NCBI GenBank assembly: GCA_035289385.1
Contig: DATDXI010000012.1
Span: 10,891-74,890 of the forward strand
Source of the DNA: JACOZM01 sp035289385
GTDB taxonomy: Archaea; Nanobdellota; Nanobdellia; Woesearchaeales; GW2011-AR9
Length of the DNA: 64,000 nucleotides
Direction of reading: 5' to 3'
Under the pieces are notes generated by a model. That model had not been told where the DNA came from. It did not search any database and saw only the letters and a program-made list of their open reading frames with translations. Positions 16,649-23,891 of this stretch are shown here, in pieces (within the stretch, counting starts at the first letter, position 1; each line of letters starts with the position of its first letter). The position numbers and the translations under genes are program-made.

Positions 16649-17742
16649 AATGACCTCAACAAGCTAATGATATTATCAGCAACACCTTTCTCATAAGGAT
16701 AGGGGATGTTTTTAATCTTTTGCAGTTCTTTATCATCCAGTAAGCGTCTGGCAGCCGACAAGATGGTCTCCGTCGTCGTTCCCGCAAGAATGTTCTTTCC
16801 CGCATCAACTAGGCTGATCCATTCTGTCTCCTGCCGAGGGATCAGGCAAGGGACATTAAAAAAAATCGCCTCTTCTTGAATCCCACCGCTATCAGTAACA
16901 CAAAAGCGGCATTCTTTCAGCAAAGCCAAAAATTGAAGGTATCCCTGAGGCTCAATAAGATGAATCGTTGGCGGCAAGGAGATACTGAATGTTTCTAGTG
17001 CCTTTTTGGTTCGAGGATGGATAGGAAAAAGTACAGGAAGATTCCTAGAAATAGTCTCTAGAGCAGCCAGTATCTCCTGCAGTTTGTTTTTATCATCTGT
17101 TGTTTCAGCCCGATGCAAGGTGACAAGAACATACTGCCCTGAAGAGATATTCTGTGTTTTAAGCATATTCTCGGAAGGGATAAGTTTTTCATTCCTCTCC
17201 AAGGCATCAAAAACAATGCTGCCAAAAAGGTTGACGCCTTCCGTTATCCCTTCCTGAGATAGATTCTGCAAACTAGCCTTATCAGGGGCAATAAGAAAAG
17301 AAGAGAGATGATCTACTATCACCCTATTAATCTCCTCAGGCATCTTCCTGTTAAACGAACGGCAGCCTGCTTCCACATGGAGCACCGAGATATGGAGCTT
17401 AGCCGCTGCCAGTGCTCCTGCTAAAGTGCTGTTAGTATCTCCCTGAACAATCACTAATTGAGGCTTTTCCTTCAGAAGCACTTCTTCAATATTCTCCAGC
17501 ATCATCGCTGTCTGCTTGCCAGCAGGATGAGAGCCGATAGTGAGGTTGTAAGACGGTGGTTCCAGCTGCAGCTCATCAAAGAAGACCTTATCCATCCGAT
17601 AGTCATAATGCTGCCCCGTATGGATCAGGATATGCTGGAATTCTTTGTCTAGCAGAGGAAGCAATGGTGAGAGTTTGATGATTTCTGGACGGGTTCCTAA
17701 CACTGTAGCGATCTTCAATGGATTTTTTGCTGGATATCCCAT
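16645..17742 (-). CDS. wbpI: Non-hydrolysing UDP-HexNAc(A) 2-epimerase, WbpI/WecB family
   Basis: The 365-aa protein carries the signature VLGTRPEIIKLSPL, HTGQHYDYRM, QGDTNSTLAGALAA, HVEAGCRSF, MPEEINRVIVDHLS, LVTLHRAETTD and TDSGGIQEEA. This is the non-hydrolysing GT-B-fold type, not the NeuC/LegG hydrolysing type. With the coupled WbpD-like gene it most probably turns UDP-GlcNAc3NAcA into UDP-ManNAc3NAcA. TATA and an AAGGAGA site lie just before the ATG. A 424-bp repetitive element has inserted immediately upstream of the TATA box. Confidence 0.87.
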   Translation of the reverse strand: MGYPAKNPLKIATVLGTRPEIIKLSPLLPLLDKEFQHILIHTGQHYDYRMDKVFFDELQLEPPSYNLTIGSHPAGKQTAMMLENIEEVLLKEKPQLVIVQGDTNSTLAGALAAAKLHISVLHVEAGCRSFNRKMPEEINRVIVDHLSSFLIAPDKASLQNLSQEGITEGVNLFGSIVFDALERNEKLIPSENMLKTQNISSGQYVLVTLHRAETTDDKNKLQEILAALETISRNLPVLFPIHPRTKKALETFSISLPPTIHLIEPQGYLQFLALLKECRFCVTDSGGIQEEAIFFNVPCLIPRQETEWISLVDAGKNILAGTTTETILSAARRLLDDKELQKIKNIPYPYEKGVADNIISLLRSL

Positions 17743-17764
17743 CTTCTCCTTGCCAGAAAAATAC

Positions 17765-17772
17765 TTTATAAA
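17765..17772 (-). promoter_or_regulatory. TATA box of the epimerase-acetyltransferase operon
   Basis: TTTATAAA 23-30 bases before the ATG at 17742. The target duplication of the element at 17789-18212 starts only seven bases beyond it, where a BRE or upstream regulator site would be. Confidence 0.7.
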
Positions 17773-17778
17773 CGTGGT

Positions 17779-17788
17779 GGAACTAAAG
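17779..17788. repeat. Left copy of a 10-bp target-site duplication
   Basis: GGAACTAAAG, identical to 18213-18222 and immediately outside the inverted terminal repeats of the element. Directly repeated host bases on both sides are the mark of transposition. Confidence 0.75.
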
Positions 17789-18212
17789 ACTCTGTCCTAA
17801 ATGTGATTAGCATGTTTTATACGAGCATTTCTTTGCTTAAACATTTTCTTGTGGAAGGGGATGCTCCCTACGGGAAAGAGCCACAGTTTACTGAAAAAAT
17901 CATAAAAATGCGTGAAACCGTCTCACCTCGCACTAAAGTGCGAGGTTTGAACAGAGACGGTTCAAGAAATAGGACGACGATCCTATTTCTGAACAAAAAT
18001 GAAATCGCAGTTTCATTTTTTGTTTCTAAACTACGCATTTTTAGGATGCAAAGAAATCCGAAAGGATTTCTTGCACAAGAAATGAACACATTTCTTTGTG
18101 CTAAAAAACCAGACCATTCATCCATTGACTAAAGTCAATGGTTTTCTGGTTTTTTTTCATAAGCAAAGCGAGTACATGCTAATCCGAGTAGAACGAGATT
18201 TAGGACAGAGCC
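17789..18212. mobile_element. MITE-like element with terminal inverted repeats and a hairpin chain
   Basis: Bases 17790-17802 (CTCTGTCCTAAAT) and 18198-18210 (ATTTAGGACAGAG) are perfect 13-bp inverted repeats; further in, GATTAGCATG (17805-) and CATGCTAATC on the right are also complementary, the right arm having about 11 extra bases. The 10-bp direct repeat GGAACTAAAG flanks both ends. There is no transposase: two frames of 85 and 109 codons are by-products of the palindromes. The element fills the gap between a GT2 gene and the epimerase promoter. Its right end (18 bases) recurs at 31337-31354. TIR plus TSD suggests a DDE-type transposase acting in trans. Confidence 0.8.
17916..18157. other. 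Chain of six perfect hairpins inside the element
   Basis: In order: 17916-17924/17954-17962 enclosing 17925-17933/17938-17946 (loop TAAA); 17965-17974/17981-17990 (10 bp); 17995-18004/18011-18020 (10 bp); 18047-18059/18064-18075 (12 bp, GAAA tetraloop); 18074-18084/18089-18100 (11 bp); 18103-18113/18145-18157 enclosing 18122-18129/18134-18141 (loop TAAA). Nearly every base is paired. Two inner stems share the core ACTAAAGT. Long T-runs after the last stem (18150-18157) could end transcription. Whether it acts as RNA or as folded single-stranded DNA is open. Confidence 0.75.
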
Positions 18213-18222
18213 GGAACTAAAG
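18213..18222. repeat. Right copy of the target-site duplication
   Basis: GGAACTAAAG, two bases beyond the right inverted repeat and identical to 17779-17788. Confidence 0.75.
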
Positions 18223-18242
18223 TAAATGGACAGAGGACCAAA

Positions 18243-19010
18243 TTACTTTTTTCCAGAAAAATCTCCTTTCAGACGATGCTTCGCTACTCTCAAGGCAAAG
18301 GCAGTATGGCTCTTGATAACTCTCAACAGTTTCATCTTCGACGTGCCAAAGACCCTGACGTTAAGGACAGTGGGATATTCTTTAACCTGATATCCTTTCA
18401 TCATCGCAAAAATAAGAAATTCTGCCGTGCTCAAAAAATCATTAGATCTAAACGGAATATTTTTCACAACATCTTTGCGCTGAGCGCGGAAGAGGGCAGT
18501 AAACGTATATATTTTCGATCCCGTCAGCAGACGATCGATAGCGGTAACCGCTTTGCTTAATGCCAAGCGATATTTTGGAACATTGTTCACCCCACCCAAA
18601 GGATGGTAAGGAGAAGCGGTGACGATGGCCGTTTCTTCATCCATCAGCTTCAGCAGATCAAAGATCCCTTTTGGCTCATAGGTGCAATCGCTATCCATGG
18701 TGACGATGATATCTCCTTGGGCAGCAGCAAATCCTGTACGTAACGCTGCCCCTAAGTTCATGTTCTTCTCATGACGGATGATCTGAGCAGGATGCGGAGG
18801 AAGATGCTGAGCAGGATGCGGAGCAGAAAACTTTGTTACAAAAATCTCCTGAAGCAGCTGATAGGTATTATCCTTGCTGCCATCATCAACGAAGATCAAC
18901 TCCCAATCATAATCTTTACTAAGTTGGTCCAGCACCGGAAACAAGTTGTCGGCAAGATGCCGGAGCCCTTCTTCCTCATTATAGCAGGGGATGACGATAG
19001 ATATCTTCAT
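18243..19010 (-). CDS. Family 2 glycosyltransferase, DPM1/ArnC-like
   Basis: A 255-aa GT2: ISIVIPCYNEEEG, the ELIFVDDGSKDNT motif, GAALRTGFAAAQGDIIVTMDSD (metal-binding DxD) and YEPKGI. The domain order is that of polyprenyl-phosphate sugar synthases (dolichyl-P mannose, ArnC). The ATG at 19010 is fixed by a TATA box 23-30 bases upstream. Around residues 65-80 a proline/histidine-rich insertion with HPAQ twice is coded by a 24-bp duplication (18783-18823), not part of the family fold. It may charge the lipid carrier used by the EamA pair and GT-C enzymes nearby. Confidence 0.83.
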   Translation of the reverse strand: MKISIVIPCYNEEEGLRHLADNLFPVLDQLSKDYDWELIFVDDGSKDNTYQLLQEIFVTKFSAPHPAQHLPPHPAQIIRHEKNMNLGAALRTGFAAAQGDIIVTMDSDCTYEPKGIFDLLKLMDEETAIVTASPYHPLGGVNNVPKYRLALSKAVTAIDRLLTGSKIYTFTALFRAQRKDVVKNIPFRSNDFLSTAEFLIFAMMKGYQVKEYPTVLNVRVFGTSKMKLLRVIKSHTAFALRVAKHRLKGDFSGKK

Positions 19011-19032
19011 CCTCAGCAATCACCGCTGCGGA

Positions 19033-19040
19033 TTTATAAA
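19033..19040 (-). promoter_or_regulatory. TATA box of the GT2 gene
   Basis: TTTATAAA 23-30 bases before the ATG at 19010; it overlaps a divergent promoter region serving the gene at 19106. Confidence 0.7.
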
Positions 19041-19075
19041 TATTTGGGGATAGAGATACATTTACCTTCATAACA

Positions 19076-19085
19076 CTTATAAATC
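19076..19085 (+). promoter_or_regulatory. TATA box of the 19106 gene
   Basis: CTTATAAATC 21-30 bases before the ATG at 19106. A correctly spaced promoter supports the reality of this otherwise unknown gene. Confidence 0.6.
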
Positions 19086-19105
19086 ACTTTAGCCAACACA
19101 GAGGG

Positions 19106-19711
19106 ATGATAGAAGAACTCCTTTCTGGCGTAGAAGTTATTCAAAAAGTGAACTTAGGATTACAAGCTAACGGTCAACTGATAAAAGCCTTTGATATTGC
19201 CCCTCCAGTTAAATTTTTGGTTGCTCCTGATCCATTACCTGGAAGAAGTGATCACTCTCTGAAGTATGCACAGACAGGTCTATTCCACTTTGGAAATACA
19301 ACCTATTTTCTGGCAGTGGGCAATGCGCCAAACGCTGGTCAACATGAGCAGAGTGATTTTCTTTCTCTACAAATGGAATGGTATCATAGAACCCCTGATT
19401 CAATGACTGAACGAGAAGTTGTAGAGATATTCCGAGAGTATGCAGAGATATCAAAAAGAAATCTCACAGGGAGATCCTCACTGATAGGTGCAACAAGCAC
19501 GGGCCATCTTACTTTTTCTTCAGAAACTGCTAGACAGGCATTTCTTAGAGTATTTCCGAACGACACATTTATTTCTTTTTCAGCACCACAGCAAGAAAGA
19601 GGAGAAGACACTATCATGCGCTATCATCATTCTATTGTAGACCACATAGTACAAAAACTCCCTATCTTCTTAGAAGGAGTACCCTCGAGATTCTACGCAA
19701 GAAAATCATAA
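19106..19711 (+). CDS. Protein of unknown function, 201 aa
   Basis: No family recognised. The protein is soluble, without signal peptide or membrane segment, and contains mixed alpha/beta stretches: an early VKFLVAPDPLPG, a GLFHFGNTTYFLAVGNAPN sheet-like segment, a MTEREVVEIFREYAEISKR helix and a C-terminal IVDHIVQKLPIFLEGVP helix. It has its own TATA promoter and sits as the only plus-strand gene among minus-strand glycan genes, ending 17 bases before the stop of the EamA gene. A function in glycan assembly is not shown. Confidence 0.6.
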   Translation: MIEELLSGVEVIQKVNLGLQANGQLIKAFDIAPPVKFLVAPDPLPGRSDHSLKYAQTGLFHFGNTTYFLAVGNAPNAGQHEQSDFLSLQMEWYHRTPDSMTEREVVEIFREYAEISKRNLTGRSSLIGATSTGHLTFSSETARQAFLRVFPNDTFISFSAPQQERGEDTIMRYHHSIVDHIVQKLPIFLEGVPSRFYARKS

Positions 19712-19728
19712 AAAGAAGGCAAGCCTAC

Positions 19729-20055
19729 TCACAAATGCATAACCACAATTCCCAGCAAGATCAGGCTTATCCCGATGATCTTATACTTATTAATCTGTTC
19801 TTTCAGGACGGTCTTCGCTAAAATAATCGCCCAAATATAGCTTATGGAAGCTGTGAGATAGATGAACGTCAATGAGGCCTGCTGTAAGGCATAGATGTAG
19901 AAGACAAAAGAAACCCCAGCAAGGATAAACGCCCCCATCAGCTTATAGTTCTGAAGATTGATCTTCAACCCAGCACCAAGCTTAAACAGAAGTGTGCTGA
20001 ATGCGCCAAAAATAGAGGAGATCAGGATGAACATCAAGGCCAAGGCAACATTCAT
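19729..20055 (-). CDS. EamA/SMR-like half transporter (ArnF-like)
   Basis: A 108-aa, four-helix membrane protein of the small EamA/EmrE-like type, with ISYIWAIILAKTVLKEQI and IIGISLILLGIVV at the end as in ArnE/ArnF and SMR proteins. Its ATG overlaps the stop of the next such gene by 4 bases (ATGA), so it is half of a probable heterodimer. ArnE/ArnF pairs flip undecaprenyl-phosphate aminoarabinose; an archaeal equivalent would flip a dolichyl-phosphate sugar. Confidence 0.75.
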   Translation of the reverse strand: MNVALALMFILISSIFGAFSTLLFKLGAGLKINLQNYKLMGAFILAGVSFVFYIYALQQASLTFIYLTASISYIWAIILAKTVLKEQINKYKIIGISLILLGIVVMHL

Positions 20056-20405
20056 TGTTTACCACCCCGACCAATAAAGATGACCCCACCGATGATGAGC
20101 AAGATACCTACCCATTTTTGAAGAAGAATTTCCTCTTGAAGAAAATATACGGAAAGAAGAGTAACGATGACATAGCTGGAAGCCATCACAGGATAGACGA
20201 CAGACATCTCTCCTAAACGGAAAGCAAAGATAAACACGATAGAGCCGAGGGCATATAGCCCTAACCCCAGCAGGAGAGGGTAGTTATAAATTTGGTTCCA
20301 GTGCAAGGCAAAATTATCGCTGCCAAACTTCAGCAAGATCTGTGCCACCGAAACAATGATAGTACAGACCAAAGCTAGAATGATGGCTTTTGTATTATTT
20401 TCCAT
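20052..20405 (-). CDS. EamA/SMR-like half transporter (ArnE-like)
   Basis: A 117-aa four-helix protein: an N-terminal AIILALVCTIIVSVAQILLKFG helix, a middle LGEMSVVYPVMASSYVIVTLL segment with the conserved PV/YP turn, and a last helix with VGILLIIGGVIFIG. It is the partner of the 19729 gene (4-base overlap) and follows the DegT aminotransferase after 15 bases. Gene order aminotransferase, transporter pair and nearby GT2 mirrors the bacterial arn module. Confidence 0.75.
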   Translation of the reverse strand: MENNTKAIILALVCTIIVSVAQILLKFGSDNFALHWNQIYNYPLLLGLGLYALGSIVFIFAFRLGEMSVVYPVMASSYVIVTLLSVYFLQEEILLQKWVGILLIIGGVIFIGRGGKQ

Positions 20406-20420
20406 GATTGATCATTGAGT

Positions 20421-21446
20421 TTATTTCTCAGCGTTCTTTTCAGAGATTGCTTGTTGATAAGAGTTAATAAATGTATGTAATTTTCTCTTGGAAAAAGAGG
20501 GATTATTAGGGATAAAGATAATCTTCTCTGAAAGTCTCGATCCCAGCCACGGCGGTAAGAACAGAAAATTCTTAGCAAGGGCGCGATCCCGCTGGTCTTT
20601 ACTTTCAAACCAGAGAGACAGATAATTATGGCTAGATAAAGCCCCCTTCGCCAGCCGTTGTGTCGGCACGTGATCTTTTAATAAAAGATAATTCCTTCTC
20701 CTTTTCAAGATGGCTTTATGAATATGTTGCACCTGTCGTAAGGCCAGATATGCTTCCAACGGACTACAACGAAAATTTTTATCAAGACTGTTCACCATCT
20801 TCAGATCAGTATTTCTTCTGGCGATGTCAATCAGGATCTTGGAAAAGAAAAAAGCTTTAGTTTCATATAATGAAGCCATCAGCCTTTTCATATAGCCCAT
20901 AAATGGAGCTGGTTGATCAAGAGCATCCCGCAACTCACAGATCTTCAGCACGTCATGATTTGTTATCAGCGCCCCTCCACCAACATTAACAAGCTGCTTG
21001 GTGAAACTATAGATAGTATAATCCCCAAAACTGCCAGCTAATTGACCCTCTTCCGATGCACCTAAAGCATGAGCAATATCTTCAATTAAGATAATGTTAT
21101 TCTTCTTACAAAGGTTGGTGATTTCTCTGATTCCACTAGGATTCCCATACGTATGGACAAACACCAGAGCCTTTGTCTTCTTCGTTATATTTTTCTTGAC
21201 TTCTGTAATATCAACATTAAATGTCCTATCGTCAACCTCCACTAGAATAGGTTTTCCTCCAGCTTTCTCGATAGCTTGTGGCAAACTATCACAGATAAAC
21301 GATTGAATGATCACCTCATCATCCTTCTGCAGCGAAAGACTTAGCAGTAAAGTATACAACGCATTCCGGCAGGAGCTGAATAGAACAGTATTCTTCAAGC
21401 CCAGGAATGATGATAATTCCCTCTCCAGTTGTTGTCGTATGTTCAT
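20421..21446 (-). CDS. DegT/DnrJ/EryC1-like PLP aminotransferase
   Basis: The 341-aa protein is a divergent sugar aminotransferase: FSSCRNALYTLLLSLSL in place of the usual NGT loop, ILVEVDDRTFNVD, VFVHTYGNPSG, LIEDIAHALGA and a Lys in SFTKQLVNVGGG at about residue 180. The missing classical C-terminal sugar-binding pattern makes the substrate uncertain. It is first in a transcript with the two EamA genes, so it may make an amino sugar that the EamA pair exports, as ArnB does for ArnE/F. The upstream gap (21447-21623) is AT-rich low-complexity sequence with no clear box. Confidence 0.78.
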   Translation of the reverse strand: MNIRQQLERELSSFLGLKNTVLFSSCRNALYTLLLSLSLQKDDEVIIQSFICDSLPQAIEKAGGKPILVEVDDRTFNVDITEVKKNITKKTKALVFVHTYGNPSGIREITNLCKKNNIILIEDIAHALGASEEGQLAGSFGDYTIYSFTKQLVNVGGGALITNHDVLKICELRDALDQPAPFMGYMKRLMASLYETKAFFFSKILIDIARRNTDLKMVNSLDKNFRCSPLEAYLALRQVQHIHKAILKRRRNYLLLKDHVPTQRLAKGALSSHNYLSLWFESKDQRDRALAKNFLFLPPWLGSRLSEKIIFIPNNPSFSKRKLHTFINSYQQAISEKNAEK

Positions 21447-21490
21447 AGTTCTTTCACTTTCAGATGTAATAACTTTTCAACCTTATCTTT

Positions 21491-21598
21491 TTCATTATAT
21501 AGTTATCGTCATGATTTATTTATTTATTGTCATTATTTATTTTGTCATTACTTATATCCATTATTCATTTATTCTCTTCATTATTGAATCCCCACTAT
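21491..21598. repeat. TTAT/CATTATT low-complexity stretch
   Basis: The gap between the FemAB gene and the DegT gene is made of short degenerate repeats of TTTATT and GTCATTATT. No promoter box or terminator can be singled out in it. Confidence 0.5.
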
Positions 21599-21623
21599 TA
21601 TTGAGGAACAGTCAGATGAATAG

Positions 21624-22673
21624 TCAGACAAATTGCCGCATGACAAAGGGGCTTATCTTTTTAATCAGCCATATCGGCAACATCCGCCAGACCATTCCGT
21701 AAAGGCGATACAAGCCGAATGATCTTTTGAGTTCAGGGATATTTTTCTTTTCCCTGGCATAAAAATAATAAGGGATCTCTCTCTTCTCCTTGCACCAGCG
21801 CTCCTTAAAAGCATAGAGATAACCATCATTTAGCTCTTTCGTCGTTCCTCCAAAATCAAGAGTACTGTAGCCATTCTTTATTCCATATCGAATCACTTCC
21901 CATAACAGAAGGTAATACGGGCAGAGCGACGTGTATCTATAATCCGCTCCCGCAAAGCCATATTCTATCTCTAGACGATGGGTAAAGAAAAATGCAGCAG
22001 CTATCGGCTTCTGCTCAAGATAGGTGACGCCGACGAAAGCTGCGCATGTCTCCAGAGCATCGACAAATAATTGATACGGCCAAGCAGGAACACCGCGTTT
22101 CTTTTTAGTATACAGATATACTTTATAAAAATCAGCAACCATCTCTTTGCTTTTTCCTAGTTTGACAGAAAGACCGTTTTTTCTGGCCTTGTTGATATCA
22201 TATCTCACCCGTTTATCCAAAGAGTGGAATGTTTCTTCTTCCGTCTTCTTAAAATGAAAAATGAAATCGGTGATGGGAGATTGCTTTACAAAATCATCAG
22301 CGATTCCTGCAGGCAATTCCTCTCGCTGGCGGATCTCCAAGAATCTGCCTCCAGCTGACAGTTCTTGCGCTTTAGTTAGTAATTGCCGCTGGCACTCACT
22401 ATTTTCGCCTATTACACCGCCAAAAGGAAAAAAAGGGATAGAAACAAAACGGCGTCCCTCGATGATACTATTAGCTTCAAAAAGAGGAAGAGCGCCAACG
22501 ATCTTTTCTCCTTTTTTAGCTAAAATATAGAATGGCTTAAATTTGAAATGAGAGGCAATAAGGTCCTTCACTTCTAAGCTATGCTCGTAAAGCGCAGCAG
22601 GATGCTCGGTGATGAATCTCTTGTACTCAGCAATATCCTGCTCTGTTAACAATGAAATGGTATAATTTGTCAT
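21624..22673 (-). CDS. FemAB-like GNAT acyltransferase, copy 1
   Basis: A 349-aa protein of the FemAB/BioF2-like family: PFYILAKKGEKIVGALPLF in the N-terminal GNAT half, RVRYDINKARKNGL (the charged helix that marks the family), KKRGVPAWPYQLF, and the C-terminal STLDFGGTTKELNDGYLYAFKERW. Bacterial members attach amino acids to peptidoglycan or act in exopolysaccharide (XrtA/PEP-CTERM) loci. An archaeon has no murein, so a surface glycan or lipid-linked sugar is the more likely acceptor. It is about half identical in motif order to the next gene and both end in RQFV, a tandem duplication. Confidence 0.82.
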   Translation of the reverse strand: MTNYTISLLTEQDIAEYKRFITEHPAALYEHSLEVKDLIASHFKFKPFYILAKKGEKIVGALPLFEANSIIEGRRFVSIPFFPFGGVIGENSECQRQLLTKAQELSAGGRFLEIRQREELPAGIADDFVKQSPITDFIFHFKKTEEETFHSLDKRVRYDINKARKNGLSVKLGKSKEMVADFYKVYLYTKKKRGVPAWPYQLFVDALETCAAFVGVTYLEQKPIAAAFFFTHRLEIEYGFAGADYRYTSLCPYYLLLWEVIRYGIKNGYSTLDFGGTTKELNDGYLYAFKERWCKEKREIPYYFYAREKKNIPELKRSFGLYRLYGMVWRMLPIWLIKKISPFVMRQFV

Positions 22674-22724
22674 GATCAGTTCTCTTCAACTATCTCCACC
22701 TATTTATCTCAGCAGCTAATGCCA

Positions 22725-23879
22725 TCAGACAAACTGCCTGATCACTATCGGACTTAATAATTTTATCAAACTGACTGGCAATTTTGCCCAAACAGAACTA
22801 GCTATCTTTAGCAATAAGCTCTGGTCGTGCACAGGAATCTTCTGGCCTTTATTCAGGGAGTAATAATACGGCACTTCTTCAACGGTATCTGCCCACTTCT
22901 TCTTAAATTCGTAAAGACCACCATCATTAGTCTGAAGGGTAGCCCCGCCAAAATTGAAAAGGGTATAGCCTTTCTCACACGCATCAGTGATTGCCTGCCA
23001 AAGAGCCAGATGATACGGCTGAAGCGCCATGATCTCTGGCTGATGCGCTGCTCCGGCAAAAGCGTACCGCACTTCTTTGTGGTGATATATCAGAAAGATG
23101 GATGCGACAGCTTTACCTTGAAAAAAGGAGGTATATATCCTTACATCATCACCAAAGGAATGAAGGATGTCCTTAAAATAATCATAAGGATAGGCAGGAA
23201 CTCCCCTTATTTTTCTCGTCTGAAGAAAAAGATGATAAAAGGTATCAAGATCGCTGGGGGTATTCCCGCTATGAACTACCATTCCTGACTTTCTCGCCTT
23301 TGTAATGCCCCAGCGAACACTGCCTTTCGGCAATTTCTTCCAGACCTCTTGATGGTCTGCAGACAAATGCAAAGAAAAATTGAAGACATGATTCACCGAA
23401 GGGATATCAGGAGAATAAACACTTGGTCCGTAACTATCTGGTTTTTCCCGGATCTCCATAAAATCAACCTGATGTTCCTGAGCAAGCCGCTTTGCAAACG
23501 TGAGAAGCTCCTTCGCCGTCTCTTCATCATTTGCAAGAATTCCGGTGAAAATAGCATAAGGGGTAGAGACAAATCTCTTCCCAAAGATGCTGACAGCTTT
23601 AAACAAGGGCAGGACACCGATAATCTTTCCATCGTCATCCTTGCCGAGAAGGTAATAGGGAGTAAAGTGAAAATTCTTCTGGATGATCTCTTTCCATTCT
23701 AAAGTATATTCAAACGTTACTCTCCCGTCCAAAATCATTTCTCCAAGAAATTGTTGGTATGCATCTTTATCTTTCTCCTCAAACAAACAAATGATACCTT
23801 TTTTTTGTTCATTTTGTTCATCTTCTCCTTTCTCCAAAGGATATTTTTGAGCGACAGTAGTTTGAGTTACCGTAGTCAT
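22725..23879 (-). CDS. FemAB-like GNAT acyltransferase, copy 2
   Basis: A 384-aa paralogue of the 21624 gene. It has the same landmarks: PYYLLGKDDDGKIIGVLPLF, VRWGITKARKSGMVV, TRKIRGVPAYPYDYF and LFNFGGATLQTNDGGLYEFKKKW. The first 30 residues or so (MTTVTQTTVAQ..., then acidic/Lys-rich) are low-complexity and absent from copy 1. It starts 12 bases after the deacetylase gene, so deacetylase and the two acyltransferases probably share a transcript: removal of an acetyl group followed by attachment of a new acyl or aminoacyl group is a plausible joint function, but is inference. Confidence 0.82.
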   Translation of the reverse strand: MTTVTQTTVAQKYPLEKGEDEQNEQKKGIICLFEEKDKDAYQQFLGEMILDGRVTFEYTLEWKEIIQKNFHFTPYYLLGKDDDGKIIGVLPLFKAVSIFGKRFVSTPYAIFTGILANDEETAKELLTFAKRLAQEHQVDFMEIREKPDSYGPSVYSPDIPSVNHVFNFSLHLSADHQEVWKKLPKGSVRWGITKARKSGMVVHSGNTPSDLDTFYHLFLQTRKIRGVPAYPYDYFKDILHSFGDDVRIYTSFFQGKAVASIFLIYHHKEVRYAFAGAAHQPEIMALQPYHLALWQAITDACEKGYTLFNFGGATLQTNDGGLYEFKKKWADTVEEVPYYYSLNKGQKIPVHDQSLLLKIASSVWAKLPVSLIKLLSPIVIRQFV

Positions 23880-23891
23880 GAATGCTTTGCC

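Noticed and set aside
16645..17742. NeuC/LegG-type hydrolysing epimerase
   Set aside because: The sequence has the non-hydrolysing WecB/WbpI signature and is translationally coupled to a WbpD-like acetyltransferase.
17803..18132. 109-codon plus-strand frame and 85-codon minus-strand frame inside the hairpin element
   Set aside because: Both run through perfect palindromes, mirror each other and have no promoter or ribosome site; they are consequences of the inverted repeats.
21307..21702. 131-codon plus-strand frame over the DegT/FemAB gap
   Set aside because: Its middle is TTTATT low-complexity sequence and both ends lie on the opposite strand of real genes.
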